Origin: Gammaproteobacteria bacterium
GTDB lineage: Bacteria > Pseudomonadota > Gammaproteobacteria > Steroidobacterales > Steroidobacteraceae
Reading direction: 5' to 3'
Length of the DNA: 64,000 bases
Assembly (NCBI GenBank): GCA_017577615.1
Contig: PKRE01000007.1
Location: forward strand, 124,001 to 188,000
Shown: positions 19,072 to 27,500 of the stretch, piece after piece
How the letters are laid out: each line of letters begins with the position of its first letter
Numbering within the stretch: the first letter of the stretch is position 1
Translations under genes and position numbers: made by a program
The notes under the pieces: model-generated
What the model was told of the DNA's origin: nothing
Seen by the model: only the letters and a program-made list of their open reading frames with translations
Database searches by the model: none

Positions 19072-20163
19072 TTAGATGACTCCCCTACGCATCTGATCCA
19101 GCTCAATGGACTCGAAGAGCGCCTTGAAATTACCTTCACCGAAACCTTCGTTGCCTTTGCGCTGAATGATCTCGAAGAAGATCGGACCGATGACGTTCTT
19201 CGTGAAGATCTGCAGCAGCACCCCTTCCCCTTTCTCGGGGTTGCCGTCGATCAAGATGCGCCGCTTGCGCAGCTCTTCGATTGGCTCGCCGTGTCCGGGC
19301 ACACGAGCATCGATGCCCTCGTAGTACGTATCAGGCGTTTCCTGGAACTGCACGCCGTGCTCTCGTAGCGCATCGACCGTGTAGAAGATGTCGTCCGTGC
19401 CGAGCGCAATGTGCTGGATCCCTTCGCCGCGATACTCGCGCAGATACTCTTCGATCTGCGACTTGTCGTCCTGTGATTCGTTGATAGGTATTCGAATGCG
19501 CCCGCAGGGGCTCGTCATTGCGCGACTCAACAGCCCTGTCTTCCTCCCTTCGATATCGAAGTAGCGAATCTCGCGAAAACCGAACAGCTTCTCGTAGAAG
19601 CCTGCCCATTTTTCCATGTTGCCGCGCGCAACATTGTGCGTGAGATGATCGATGTACTTGAGTCCCGCCGTGCGAACGGGGCCCGTGGGCTCCACGGGCA
19701 CGAAGTCGACGTCGTAGATCGTGCGCTCCCCATAGCGATCGACGAGGTAGATCAGGCTGCCGCCGATCCCTTCGATCGCCGGTATGTTGAGCTCCATAGG
19801 CCCGACGGGTATCTCGACCGGCCTGGCTCCCAGCTCGATGCAGCGGCGATAGGCGTACGCTGCATCTCTTACTCGGAACGCAATGGCGCATGCCGACGGA
19901 CCGTGCGCTTGCGCAAAACGTTGCCCGAAACTGCCCGGCTCGGCATTGACGATGAAATTAATGTCGCCCTGACGATGCAGGGTGACATTCTTGCTTCTGT
20001 GGCGGGCAACGACCGGGAATCCCAACTGCTCGAAAAGGGCTCGCAGCAACTCGGGATCCGGCGCGGTGTACTCTACGAACTCGAACCCGTCCGTACCGAG
20101 CGGGTTGCGAGCCGTGACGCCGTGAGGGATCGGCGGGCTGGCGCGAGGGCCGTTCACGCTCAT
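19072..20163 (-). CDS. hppD: 4-hydroxyphenylpyruvate dioxygenase
   Basis: A 363-residue two-domain VOC-fold Fe(II) enzyme converting 4-hydroxyphenylpyruvate to homogentisate. Iron ligands are the His of YIDHLTHNV, the His of GIQHIALGTDDI and the Glu of IFFEIIQRKG. The start ATG at 20163 has GGAG 7 bases upstream. It is the first gene of the tyrosine operon and is divergent from marR over a 156-base region that carries a perfect inverted repeat. Confidence 0.95.
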   Translation of the reverse strand: MSVNGPRASPPIPHGVTARNPLGTDGFEFVEYTAPDPELLRALFEQLGFPVVARHRSKNVTLHRQGDINFIVNAEPGSFGQRFAQAHGPSACAIAFRVRDAAYAYRRCIELGARPVEIPVGPMELNIPAIEGIGGSLIYLVDRYGERTIYDVDFVPVEPTGPVRTAGLKYIDHLTHNVARGNMEKWAGFYEKLFGFREIRYFDIEGRKTGLLSRAMTSPCGRIRIPINESQDDKSQIEEYLREYRGEGIQHIALGTDDIFYTVDALREHGVQFQETPDTYYEGIDARVPGHGEPIEELRKRRILIDGNPEKGEGVLLQIFTKNVIGPIFFEIIQRKGNEGFGEGNFKALFESIELDQMRRGVI

Positions 20164-20178
20164 TGGCTTTCTCCGAAA

Positions 20179-20237
20179 GTATGCAATGTCGGCAGCAGCT
20201 CGAGCAGCGACGGGCGCTGCGTCGCCACATTGCATAC
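20179..20237. promoter_or_regulatory. Inverted repeat in the hppD-marR divergent promoter region
   Basis: GTATGCAATGT (20179-20189) and its exact complement ACATTGCATAC (20227-20237) flank a 37-base GC-rich spacer. A second, imperfect palindrome (GTTACAATTGAAAC, 20271-20284, 12 of 14 symmetric) lies nearer marR. Both are AT-richer than their surroundings and are natural candidates for the operator of the adjacent MarR protein. Binding is inference. Confidence 0.5.
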
Positions 20238-20319
20238 ACAACATCGGTGTAAACTTCGCGCGATCCGATGGTTACAATTGAAACTATCGCATCGAGCTCC
20301 GTCAAGCGAAGATCGACCG

Positions 20320-20814
20320 ATGCCCACATCGATTCGCAGCTTTTCGAGATCTGCCGACAGGCTCCGGCTGGAACGTTTCGTGCCGTATCGACTGTCGGTG
20401 CTCTCCAACATCGTGAGCATGAGCATTGCGCATACATATGAGCGCGAGTGCGGGCTCACGATTCCCGAATGGCGCGTGCTCGCGGTGCTCGCCCGCTATC
20501 CCAACCTGTCTGCGATCGAGGTTGCGGAACGCGCCGCCATGGACAAGGTCGCAGTGAGCAGGGCCGTGCAAAGCCTGCTTGCAGGACGCAAGCTGGTGCG
20601 CAGCTATCACAAGGGTGATCGTCGGCGTTCAATGCTGCGGCTTTCCGCAGCGGGCCGCGCATTGTATATGCGGGTCGCGCCGCTTGCCCTGGGTTACGAA
20701 CGCAAGCTCCTCGATGCGCTGAGCCCGAGCGATCGTCGCGCGCTCGACAGACTCATTGGCAAACTCATCGAACGCGCGCGACTTCTGAATCACATGAATG
20801 GCAAAGACACATGA
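20320..20814 (+). CDS. MarR-family transcriptional regulator
   Basis: A 164-residue winged-helix protein. The core reads LTIPEWRVLAVLARYPNLSAIEVAERAAMDKVAVSRAVQSL, a typical MarR helix-turn-helix, followed by the wing (HKGDRRRSMLRLSAAGRAL). The start is the ATG at 20320; the much longer upstream frame is antisense to hppD. Its position, divergent from hppD and directly before the 2-oxoacid dehydrogenase genes, suggests control of amino-acid catabolism. MarR proteins usually sense small aromatic ligands, so homogentisate or a keto acid is a reasonable guess. Confidence 0.88.
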   Translation: MPTSIRSFSRSADRLRLERFVPYRLSVLSNIVSMSIAHTYERECGLTIPEWRVLAVLARYPNLSAIEVAERAAMDKVAVSRAVQSLLAGRKLVRSYHKGDRRRSMLRLSAAGRALYMRVAPLALGYERKLLDALSPSDRRALDRLIGKLIERARLLNHMNGKDT

Positions 20815-20885
20815 ACGATCGCAGGACGTTCGACGATCTGCTCGGCGAGCACACACTGCCATCCGCAGCGCGCGATCAGCTCCGC

Positions 20886-20891
20886 TATAAT
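20886..20891 (+). promoter_or_regulatory. Consensus -10 box upstream of the E1-alpha start
   Basis: A perfect TATAAT stands 46 bases before the GTG at 20937. No good -35 is seen at 16-18 bases upstream, so activator help or another promoter class would be needed. It supports the downstream start for the E1-alpha gene. Confidence 0.35.
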
Positions 20892-20936
20892 CCGCGCCGC
20901 GTCGAAGCCGGCCTTGCCGAGCGAGGAGATCCTTCA

Positions 20937-22022
20937 GTGAAGATTGTGGCCGAGTTTCAGATTCCCTATCGCCAAATCCTCGATCCAGCCGGTCGTGTTC
21001 GCGGCGAGCTACCCGAGTTCGCGAAGGACGACACGGAGCTGCTGAAGATGTTCGGTGCAATGCTTCGGGCACGCATCTTCGACGCCAAGGCAGTCAACTT
21101 GCAGCGCACGGGCAAGCTCGGCACCTACGCTCCCTGCCTGGGTCAGGAAGCCGCACACGTCGGTGTCGGCGCGGCGCTACGACCAGAGGACAGCGTTGCC
21201 ATCGTCTATCGCGAGATCGGGACCCTGTTCTGGCGCGGCGTGCGCATGCTTGACGTTCTGTTGTATTGGGGCGGCGATGAGCGCGGCAATAACTTTGCAG
21301 GTCCCGCGCACGATTTTCCCTGGTGTGTGCCGATTGCAACACAAACACTGCATGCAGCCGGCGCTGCCATGGCGTTCAAGATTCGCAAAGAGCCGCGCTG
21401 CGCGCTGTCGTTCATCGGCGATGGCGGCACGTCCGAAGGAAGCTTTTACGAGGCGCTCAATCTCGCGGGCGTCAAGAACCTGCCGATCGTGTTCGTCATC
21501 GTCAACAACAAGTGGGCGATCTCGGTGCCCGTCGAAGAGCAGACCGCGGCTCAGACACTTGCTCAGAAGGCGATTGCGGCCGGCATTCCCGGTATACAGA
21601 TCGACGGCAACGACGTCATCGTCGTCCGCGACACGGTCGCCAAGGCACTCGAGAAAGCCCGTTCGGGCGGCGGCCCAACCGTGATCGAAGCTCTCAGCTA
21701 TCGCCTGAGCGATCACACCACGGCAGACGATGCCAGACGCTATCGCACCAACGCGGAAGTCGAAGAGGCATGGAAGGTCGAACCGCTCATACGGCTGCGC
21801 AAATATCTTCAAGGCCGCGGCGTGCTCGATGAGGCTCGCGAGGAAGAGATGAAGACGCAGTACACGGCGGAAGTCGAAGCTGCGGTGGCAGAGTACTTGA
21901 ACACGCCGAGGCAATCTGTCGATGCAATGTTCGACTATCTCTTCGCAAACCCGCCGCGCTACATCGAGGAGCAAAAAGCGATTGCACGACGCTATGCCGG
22001 CACCAGAGCGCCATCGCACTGA
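20937..22022 (+). CDS. 2-oxoacid dehydrogenase E1 component, alpha subunit
   Basis: A 361-residue TPP-dependent subunit of a branched-chain keto-acid or pyruvate dehydrogenase complex. CLGQEAAHVG and the TPP/Mg motif GDGGTSEGSFYEALNLAG ending NNKWAIS are clear. The frame is open back to an ATG at 20811 that overlaps the marR stop (ATGA). The GTG at 20937 has GAGGAG 9 bases upstream and a TATAAT box before it, and begins the conserved part (KIVAEFQIPYRQ), so it is preferred. The E1beta and E2 genes follow; E3 is not in the window. The mmsA and tyrosine neighbours favour branched-chain substrates over pyruvate. Confidence 0.88.
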   Translation: MKIVAEFQIPYRQILDPAGRVRGELPEFAKDDTELLKMFGAMLRARIFDAKAVNLQRTGKLGTYAPCLGQEAAHVGVGAALRPEDSVAIVYREIGTLFWRGVRMLDVLLYWGGDERGNNFAGPAHDFPWCVPIATQTLHAAGAAMAFKIRKEPRCALSFIGDGGTSEGSFYEALNLAGVKNLPIVFVIVNNKWAISVPVEEQTAAQTLAQKAIAAGIPGIQIDGNDVIVVRDTVAKALEKARSGGGPTVIEALSYRLSDHTTADDARRYRTNAEVEEAWKVEPLIRLRKYLQGRGVLDEAREEEMKTQYTAEVEAAVAEYLNTPRQSVDAMFDYLFANPPRYIEEQKAIARRYAGTRAPSH

Positions 22023-22226
22023 CGGTTAAGTGCCTGCAGGCGGTAGCCACGGAAACGCCTCGACCGGCGGACCTCAGGTACTCATGGCACAAGTTGAAGA
22101 GTCGCACATGCACATAGATGGGAAAATTCTCGCCTTCGGACGCCCCTTCGTCGCACGCATTCGCTCGAGCAATTGCTTGCGGATCGGCGACAGCCTTCGT
22201 TTCGCAACCGAGAACCGCAGGTAGCC

Positions 22227-23207
22227 ATGCCGAAAGTCACGATGGTCGAAGCCATTGCAATGGCGCAGGCGTGGGAGCTCGCGCACGACCCGAGCGTGGT
22301 TGTGCTCGGCGAGGACGTAGGCAAGAGCGGCGGCGTGTTTCGTGCCACGCAAGGACTCTATGAGCGCTTCGGCGCCGATCGCGTGCAAGACACTCCGCTC
22401 GCCGAGAACATGATCGGCGGCATGTGCGTCGGCATGGCCGCGCAAGGGATGCGGCCGGTGGCCGAAATCCAGTTCATGGGGTTTGTCTATCCGGCGATCG
22501 ATCAAATCGTCAATCACATGAGCCGCCTGCGCCACCGCACGCGTGGCCGCATGAGCTGCCCGGTGGTGCTCAGAATGCCGCACGGGGGCGGCATCCATGC
22601 ACCGGAGCATCATTCGGAATCGGTCGAGGCCATGCTCGCGCACATACCCGGCATCCGTGTCGTCTGCCCCTCCTCGCCGGCGCGTGCCTACGGCTTGCTC
22701 CTCGCCTCGATCCGCGATCCGGACCCCGTCGTCTTCCTGGAACCTGCACGCATATATAGATATGTGAGGCAGGAAGTGGCGGATGACGGCACTGCGTTGC
22801 CGCTCGATGTCTGCTACATCCTGCGGGAAGGCAACGACGTCACGGTGGTCACTTGGGGCGCGATGGTGGTCGATGTCCTGAAGGCTGCCGATCAGCTCGC
22901 CGGCGAAGGTATCGACGTGGAGGTGATCGATCTTGCCACGTTGAGCCCGATCGACTTCGACACGATTCTCGACTCGGTCGCAAAGACCGGACGGCTGGTC
23001 ATCGTGCACGAGGCACCGCGCAACTGCGGCATCGGAGCAGAGATCGCTGCAACCGTCGCCGAGCACGCGCTCTACGACTTGCTCGCTCCGATTCAACGCA
23101 TCACCGGATACGACACCGTGATGCCCTTATACCGGCTCGAGAACGAATATATCCCGAGCATCCCACGCATCATGGACGGTATCAGAGCCACGATGGTGGA
23201 TGGCTGA
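22227..23207 (+). CDS. 2-oxoacid dehydrogenase E1 component, beta subunit
   Basis: A 326-residue transketolase-like beta subunit. It carries VVVLGEDVG, FGADRVQDTPLAENMIGG (the conserved Glu contacts TPP) and the C-terminal VVTWGAMV / VIDLATLSPID. The ATG at 22227 has AGG 5 bases upstream. The 204-base gap after E1-alpha carries no gene I can support. It pairs with the alpha subunit to decarboxylate the keto acid and acylate the E2 lipoyl group. Confidence 0.92.
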   Translation: MPKVTMVEAIAMAQAWELAHDPSVVVLGEDVGKSGGVFRATQGLYERFGADRVQDTPLAENMIGGMCVGMAAQGMRPVAEIQFMGFVYPAIDQIVNHMSRLRHRTRGRMSCPVVLRMPHGGGIHAPEHHSESVEAMLAHIPGIRVVCPSSPARAYGLLLASIRDPDPVVFLEPARIYRYVRQEVADDGTALPLDVCYILREGNDVTVVTWGAMVVDVLKAADQLAGEGIDVEVIDLATLSPIDFDTILDSVAKTGRLVIVHEAPRNCGIGAEIAATVAEHALYDLLAPIQRITGYDTVMPLYRLENEYIPSIPRIMDGIRATMVDG

Positions 23208-23230
23208 TTGCACACACGACGGATGCACCG

Positions 23231-24445
23231 ATGAGCACGATATTCAATCTTCCGGATCTTGGCGAAGGTTTGCCCGAAGCCGAAATCGTCGAGTGGCGCG
23301 TCAAGGAAGGTGACACGGTCACCGTCGATCAGCCGCTGGTTTCCGTGGAAACTGCAAAAGCAGTCGTCGATGTGCCGAGCCCTTATACGGGTCGCATCGT
23401 CAAGCTCTATGCGCAGCCCGGCGACGTCGTGGAAACGGGCAAGCCGCTGGTCGAGTTTGAGCCTGCGGAAGGCACGAAGGTCGCTGCGGCCCGCGCCCCA
23501 AGCGCCGCCGCACCTGCTCCAAGCAGCACGGCCCAACCGGCGAGGCCCGCGCAGGGCATGGTCGTGGGGCGCATGGAGAGCAGCGACCAGGAATTCGTCG
23601 ACCGGGCGATCGTCGGCGGCACCCGTCGCAGCGTGCGGGAGCGCGTTCGCGCCGCGCCGGCGGTGCGCATGCTCGCCAAGCGCCTGGGTGTCGATCTCGC
23701 CTCGTGTCGTGCAACGGGCCCGCGCGGGATCGTCAGCGTGGACGATGTGCTCACGGCCGCGAATCTGAGCACGCGCACCCGCCCTGCTTCGCTCGGGGTC
23801 CCGGGATTGACGGATGCGGATCGACTGCGCGGCACTCGCAAGGCCATGTCCGCCAGCATGTCGCTGTCGCGCGATGAGGTCGCAACGTGCACGATTTTCG
23901 ACGACGCCGACATCGAGAGCTGGAAGGACCGCCGCGACATCACGGTGAGACTCATTCGCGCCATTGTCGCCGGCATCAAGGCCGAGCCAGGATTGAATGC
24001 GCTTTTCGACCCCACCGGCCCTTCCAGGAAAATCATGGAGCACGTGCACCTGGCGATCGCGATCGACACGCCCGATGGGCTCATCGTGCCCGTGCTGCGC
24101 GACGTCGGGCGCCGTTCTGCGGCAGAGCTGCGCGCAGCCTTGGAAGACCTCAAGCAACGCACACGTGCACGAGCCGTCGCGCCGGACGAGATGCGCGACT
24201 ACACGTTCACGTTATCCAATTTCGGGATGATGGCAGGCCGATACGCGACTCCGCTCGTCGTGCCGCCCACGGTCGCGATCCTAGGGGCGGGACGCTTGCA
24301 ACGCGACGTCGTCGCGGGCGCCAATGGCCCCGAGATTCATACCCGCATCCCGCTCTCGCTCACCTTCGACCATCGCTGCATCACGGGCGGTGAAGCATGC
24401 CGCTTCTTGGCTGCAGCGATTGCGGATCTCGCCTTACCCGAGTAA
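23231..24445 (+). CDS. 2-oxoacid dehydrogenase E2 (dihydrolipoyl acyltransferase)
   Basis: A 404-residue E2: one lipoyl domain (about 1-78, lipoyl Lys43 in VETAKAVVDV), an Ala/Pro linker, a peripheral-subunit-binding domain (about 138-173, RAAPAVRMLAKRLGVDL) and the catalytic core. The active-site motif reads DHRCITGG at 380-387, so the usual Asp of HxxxDG is Thr while His381 is kept. The start at 23231 follows the E1-beta stop by 23 bases. A terminator closes the operon at 24539-24564. Confidence 0.92.
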   Translation: MSTIFNLPDLGEGLPEAEIVEWRVKEGDTVTVDQPLVSVETAKAVVDVPSPYTGRIVKLYAQPGDVVETGKPLVEFEPAEGTKVAAARAPSAAAPAPSSTAQPARPAQGMVVGRMESSDQEFVDRAIVGGTRRSVRERVRAAPAVRMLAKRLGVDLASCRATGPRGIVSVDDVLTAANLSTRTRPASLGVPGLTDADRLRGTRKAMSASMSLSRDEVATCTIFDDADIESWKDRRDITVRLIRAIVAGIKAEPGLNALFDPTGPSRKIMEHVHLAIAIDTPDGLIVPVLRDVGRRSAAELRAALEDLKQRTRARAVAPDEMRDYTFTLSNFGMMAGRYATPLVVPPTVAILGAGRLQRDVVAGANGPEIHTRIPLSLTFDHRCITGGEACRFLAAAIADLALPE

Positions 24446-24505
24446 GGCTAGGGACGCGAAGTGTGCGGCGCCGCAGCGCCGGGCCGCCAGGCTCGCTCCC
24501 TAGCC
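24446..24505. repeat. 9-bp inverted repeat after the E2 stop
   Basis: GGCTAGGGA (24446-24454) and TCCCTAGCC (24497-24505) are exact complements enclosing a GC-rich loop with its own GGCGCCGC and GCCGGGCC pairings. It abuts the E2 stop codon and may help form a 3' structure. Confidence 0.5.
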
Positions 24506-24538
24506 GCTGTCACTGATGACCGTTCGTTCGTAGAGTGT

Positions 24539-24564
24539 CCGAGGCGCAGGCCTCGGGCTTTTCC
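24539..24564 (+). terminator. Terminator of the E1/E2 operon, just before gdhB
   Basis: A 7-bp perfect stem (CCGAGGC/GCCTCGG, 4-base loop) is followed by GCTTTTCCTTCTT. It ends only about 15 bases before the gdhB start, so it also occupies the gdhB leader. Confidence 0.65.
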
Positions 24565-24578
24565 TTCTTGTTGAGCAT

Positions 24579-27500
24579 ATGAGCACGATTCCCGCTGCCC
24601 GACAGAAACTCATCGAGCGCATCGTGGTTGCAGCGCGCTCGCGCAAGCAGCGCCGCGCGGCGCTACCGGTCGATGAGTTCATTCGCCAGTACTTCCACGG
24701 CGTCGCCGAGGAAGATCTGAGCGCCTATCCCGCCACCGAGCTGGCCGCCGCAGCGTTGGCACACCTACGCAGCGCGCAAACGCGCAGACGTGGCCAGCCA
24801 TTGGTCCGAGTTTTCAACGCCGAGGAGGCGCGCGACGGCTGGACCTCCAAGCATACGATCGTCGAGGTGACGATCGATGACATGCCATTCCTGGTCGATT
24901 CGCTCAGCATGGTGCTGAACGAGGCAGACCTGGCAATCCACCTGATGATTCATCCGGTGCTCGCGCTGCGACGCGATCGCGCGGGCCGACTCGTCGAGCT
25001 CGGCGGCACGCAAAGCGATGCCGGATACACGAAGGAATCCTGGCAGCACGTGCAGATCGATCGCCTCGAGGATCCAGCGCGCTTACGCGAGCTCGAGCGC
25101 AAGATTCTGCGTGCCTTCGACGACGTACGCGTCGCAGTCAAGGATTGGCAGCCGATGCGCAAGCGTGCGCTCGAGATCGCAGCGGCCCTCCCTTCACGCC
25201 CCCATCCGGTGCCTCAACACGACGTGCAAGCGGCCAAGGAGCTGCTCGAGTGGCTCGCCGACGATCACTTCACGTTCCTCGGCTATCGCGAGTACCGTCT
25301 CAAGCGCGGCCGCACCGAAGACATCGTGGAAGCCATTCCGCAGACGGGACTCGGTATCCTGCGTGCTCGCGGGCGAGCGTCGCAGCCAACCGTCTTGCGG
25401 GGCGAGGCGCGCGAACGTGCACGCGCTCCCGAGCTATTGACGATCACCAAAGCCAGCTCGAAGTCCACGGTTCATCGCGCCTCGTATCTGGACTACATCG
25501 GGATCAAGACCTTCGATGCCGCTGGTCGCGTCACAGGCGAGCAGCGCTTCCTCGGCCTGCTCACCTCAAGCGCCTACCACAGCAGCCCGCGCGACATTCC
25601 GTTGCTGAAGCACAAGATCGAGCGCATCACTCGGCACTTCCATCTCGATCCCGCGAGCCACGATGCGAAAGCGGTCGTGCAAGTGATCGAAACGTATCCG
25701 CGCGACGAGCTCTTCCAAGCCAGCGTGCCAGAGCTGATCCGCACGGTGCGCGGGATCGTCAACCTGTACGAACGACGCCGTGTGCGCGTCTTCCTGCGAC
25801 GCGACGTGTTCGGCCGCTTCTACTCTGCGCTCATCTACGTGCCGCGCGACCGCTACAACACGCAAGTCCGCGAACGGATCGAAGCCGCCATCAAGACGGC
25901 ACTGCACGCAACCGCGCTCGAGTCACACGTGCAGATCTCCGAGTCGGCGCTGGCACGCCTGCACATCATCGCACGCGTCGCCGAAAGCGACGCGCCACGC
26001 ATCGACGAGGCCACACTCCAGGAACAAATCGCCGAAACGGTACGCACCTGGGACGATCGTCTGCGCGACGCGCTGATCGAAACGTACGGAGAGCACGAGG
26101 GGCGCACGATCGCCGATCGCTATCGCAACGCGTTCCCGCCTGCATACGAAGCCGAGGTATCAACGGCGGATGCAATCGAGGACTTGAAGGCCCTCGATCG
26201 TGTGCTGGCCGATCCGAGCAACGTCGCGCTGCGGCTCATCGGCGGCCCCGACGCCAGCGCGAATCTGCGTTTGTTCCGCATGGGCTCGGCGATCCCGTTG
26301 TCACAGGTGCTGCCGATTCTGGAAAACCTCGGGTTGTTCGTGATCAGCGAGCGGCCCTATGCGGTCAAAGCACCGGCGGGCGACGAGATCTGGATCACGA
26401 GCTATGAGGTGCGTCGTGTAGACGGACAACCCATCGAAGAGTCCTTGCAACAACGCTTCGAGGAAGCGTTCACGGCGGTGCTGAACGGCGAGGCCGAGAA
26501 TGACGGCTTCAATCGCCTGGTGGTGTTGAGCTCGCTCCATTGGCGGCAAGCGATGGTGCTGCGCGCGTACTGCCGCTACTTGCTGCAGACGAACGCTACC
26601 TTCAGCCCATCATACATGGAGCAGGTCCTGAGCCGGAACGCGCCGATCGCGGCCACGTTGTTCAGGCTCTTCGAGGCCCAGTTCGATCCTGCGATCGCTG
26701 CGAACCGCCGCGAAGCCGAGCTCACCAGGACGCAGCAGCAGCTCAGCGAGCAGCTCGAGGGCGTCACGAGCCTCGACGATGATCGCATCCTGCGCCGCTT
26801 TGCCTCGCTCATTCAGGCGACGCTGCGCACGAACTACTACCAAACCGATCGTGCTGGACGCCCCAAGGCATACCTGTCGCTCAAGCTCGATCCGCGTCGC
26901 ATACCAGATCTGCCCCAGCCACGGCCGGCGTTCGAGATCTTCGTCTACTCTCCTCGCGTCGAAGGTGTGCATTTGCGCATGGGTCACGTGGCACGCGGCG
27001 GCATTCGCTGGTCGGACCGACGCGAGGACTTTCGCACGGAAGTTCTCGGACTGCTCAAGGCACAGAACGTCAAGAACACGCTCATCGTACCCGTCGGCGC
27101 AAAGGGCGGCTTTGTCGCCAAGCAACTGCCTTCAGAGGCGAGCCGCGAGGAGATACAGCGCGCCGGTTTGGAAGCCTATCGCACGTACATCCGCGCATTG
27201 CTCGACATCACCGACAACATCGTGGGCAATCGCGTCGTGCCGCCTGCACAGGTCGTACGTCGCGATGGAGACGATGCCTATCTCGTCGTAGCGCCGGACA
27301 AAGGCACGGCAACCTTCTCGGATGTCGCCAACGAGATCGCCGCCGAGTACGACTTCTGGCTGGGCGACGCATTCGCCTCTGGCGGCTCGACGGGTTACGA
27401 CCACAAGAAGATGGGTATCACTGCACGCGGCGCCTGGGAGTGCGTGAAGCGTCATTTCCGCGAGATCGGCATCGACACGCAGAGACAGGAATTCACCGCC

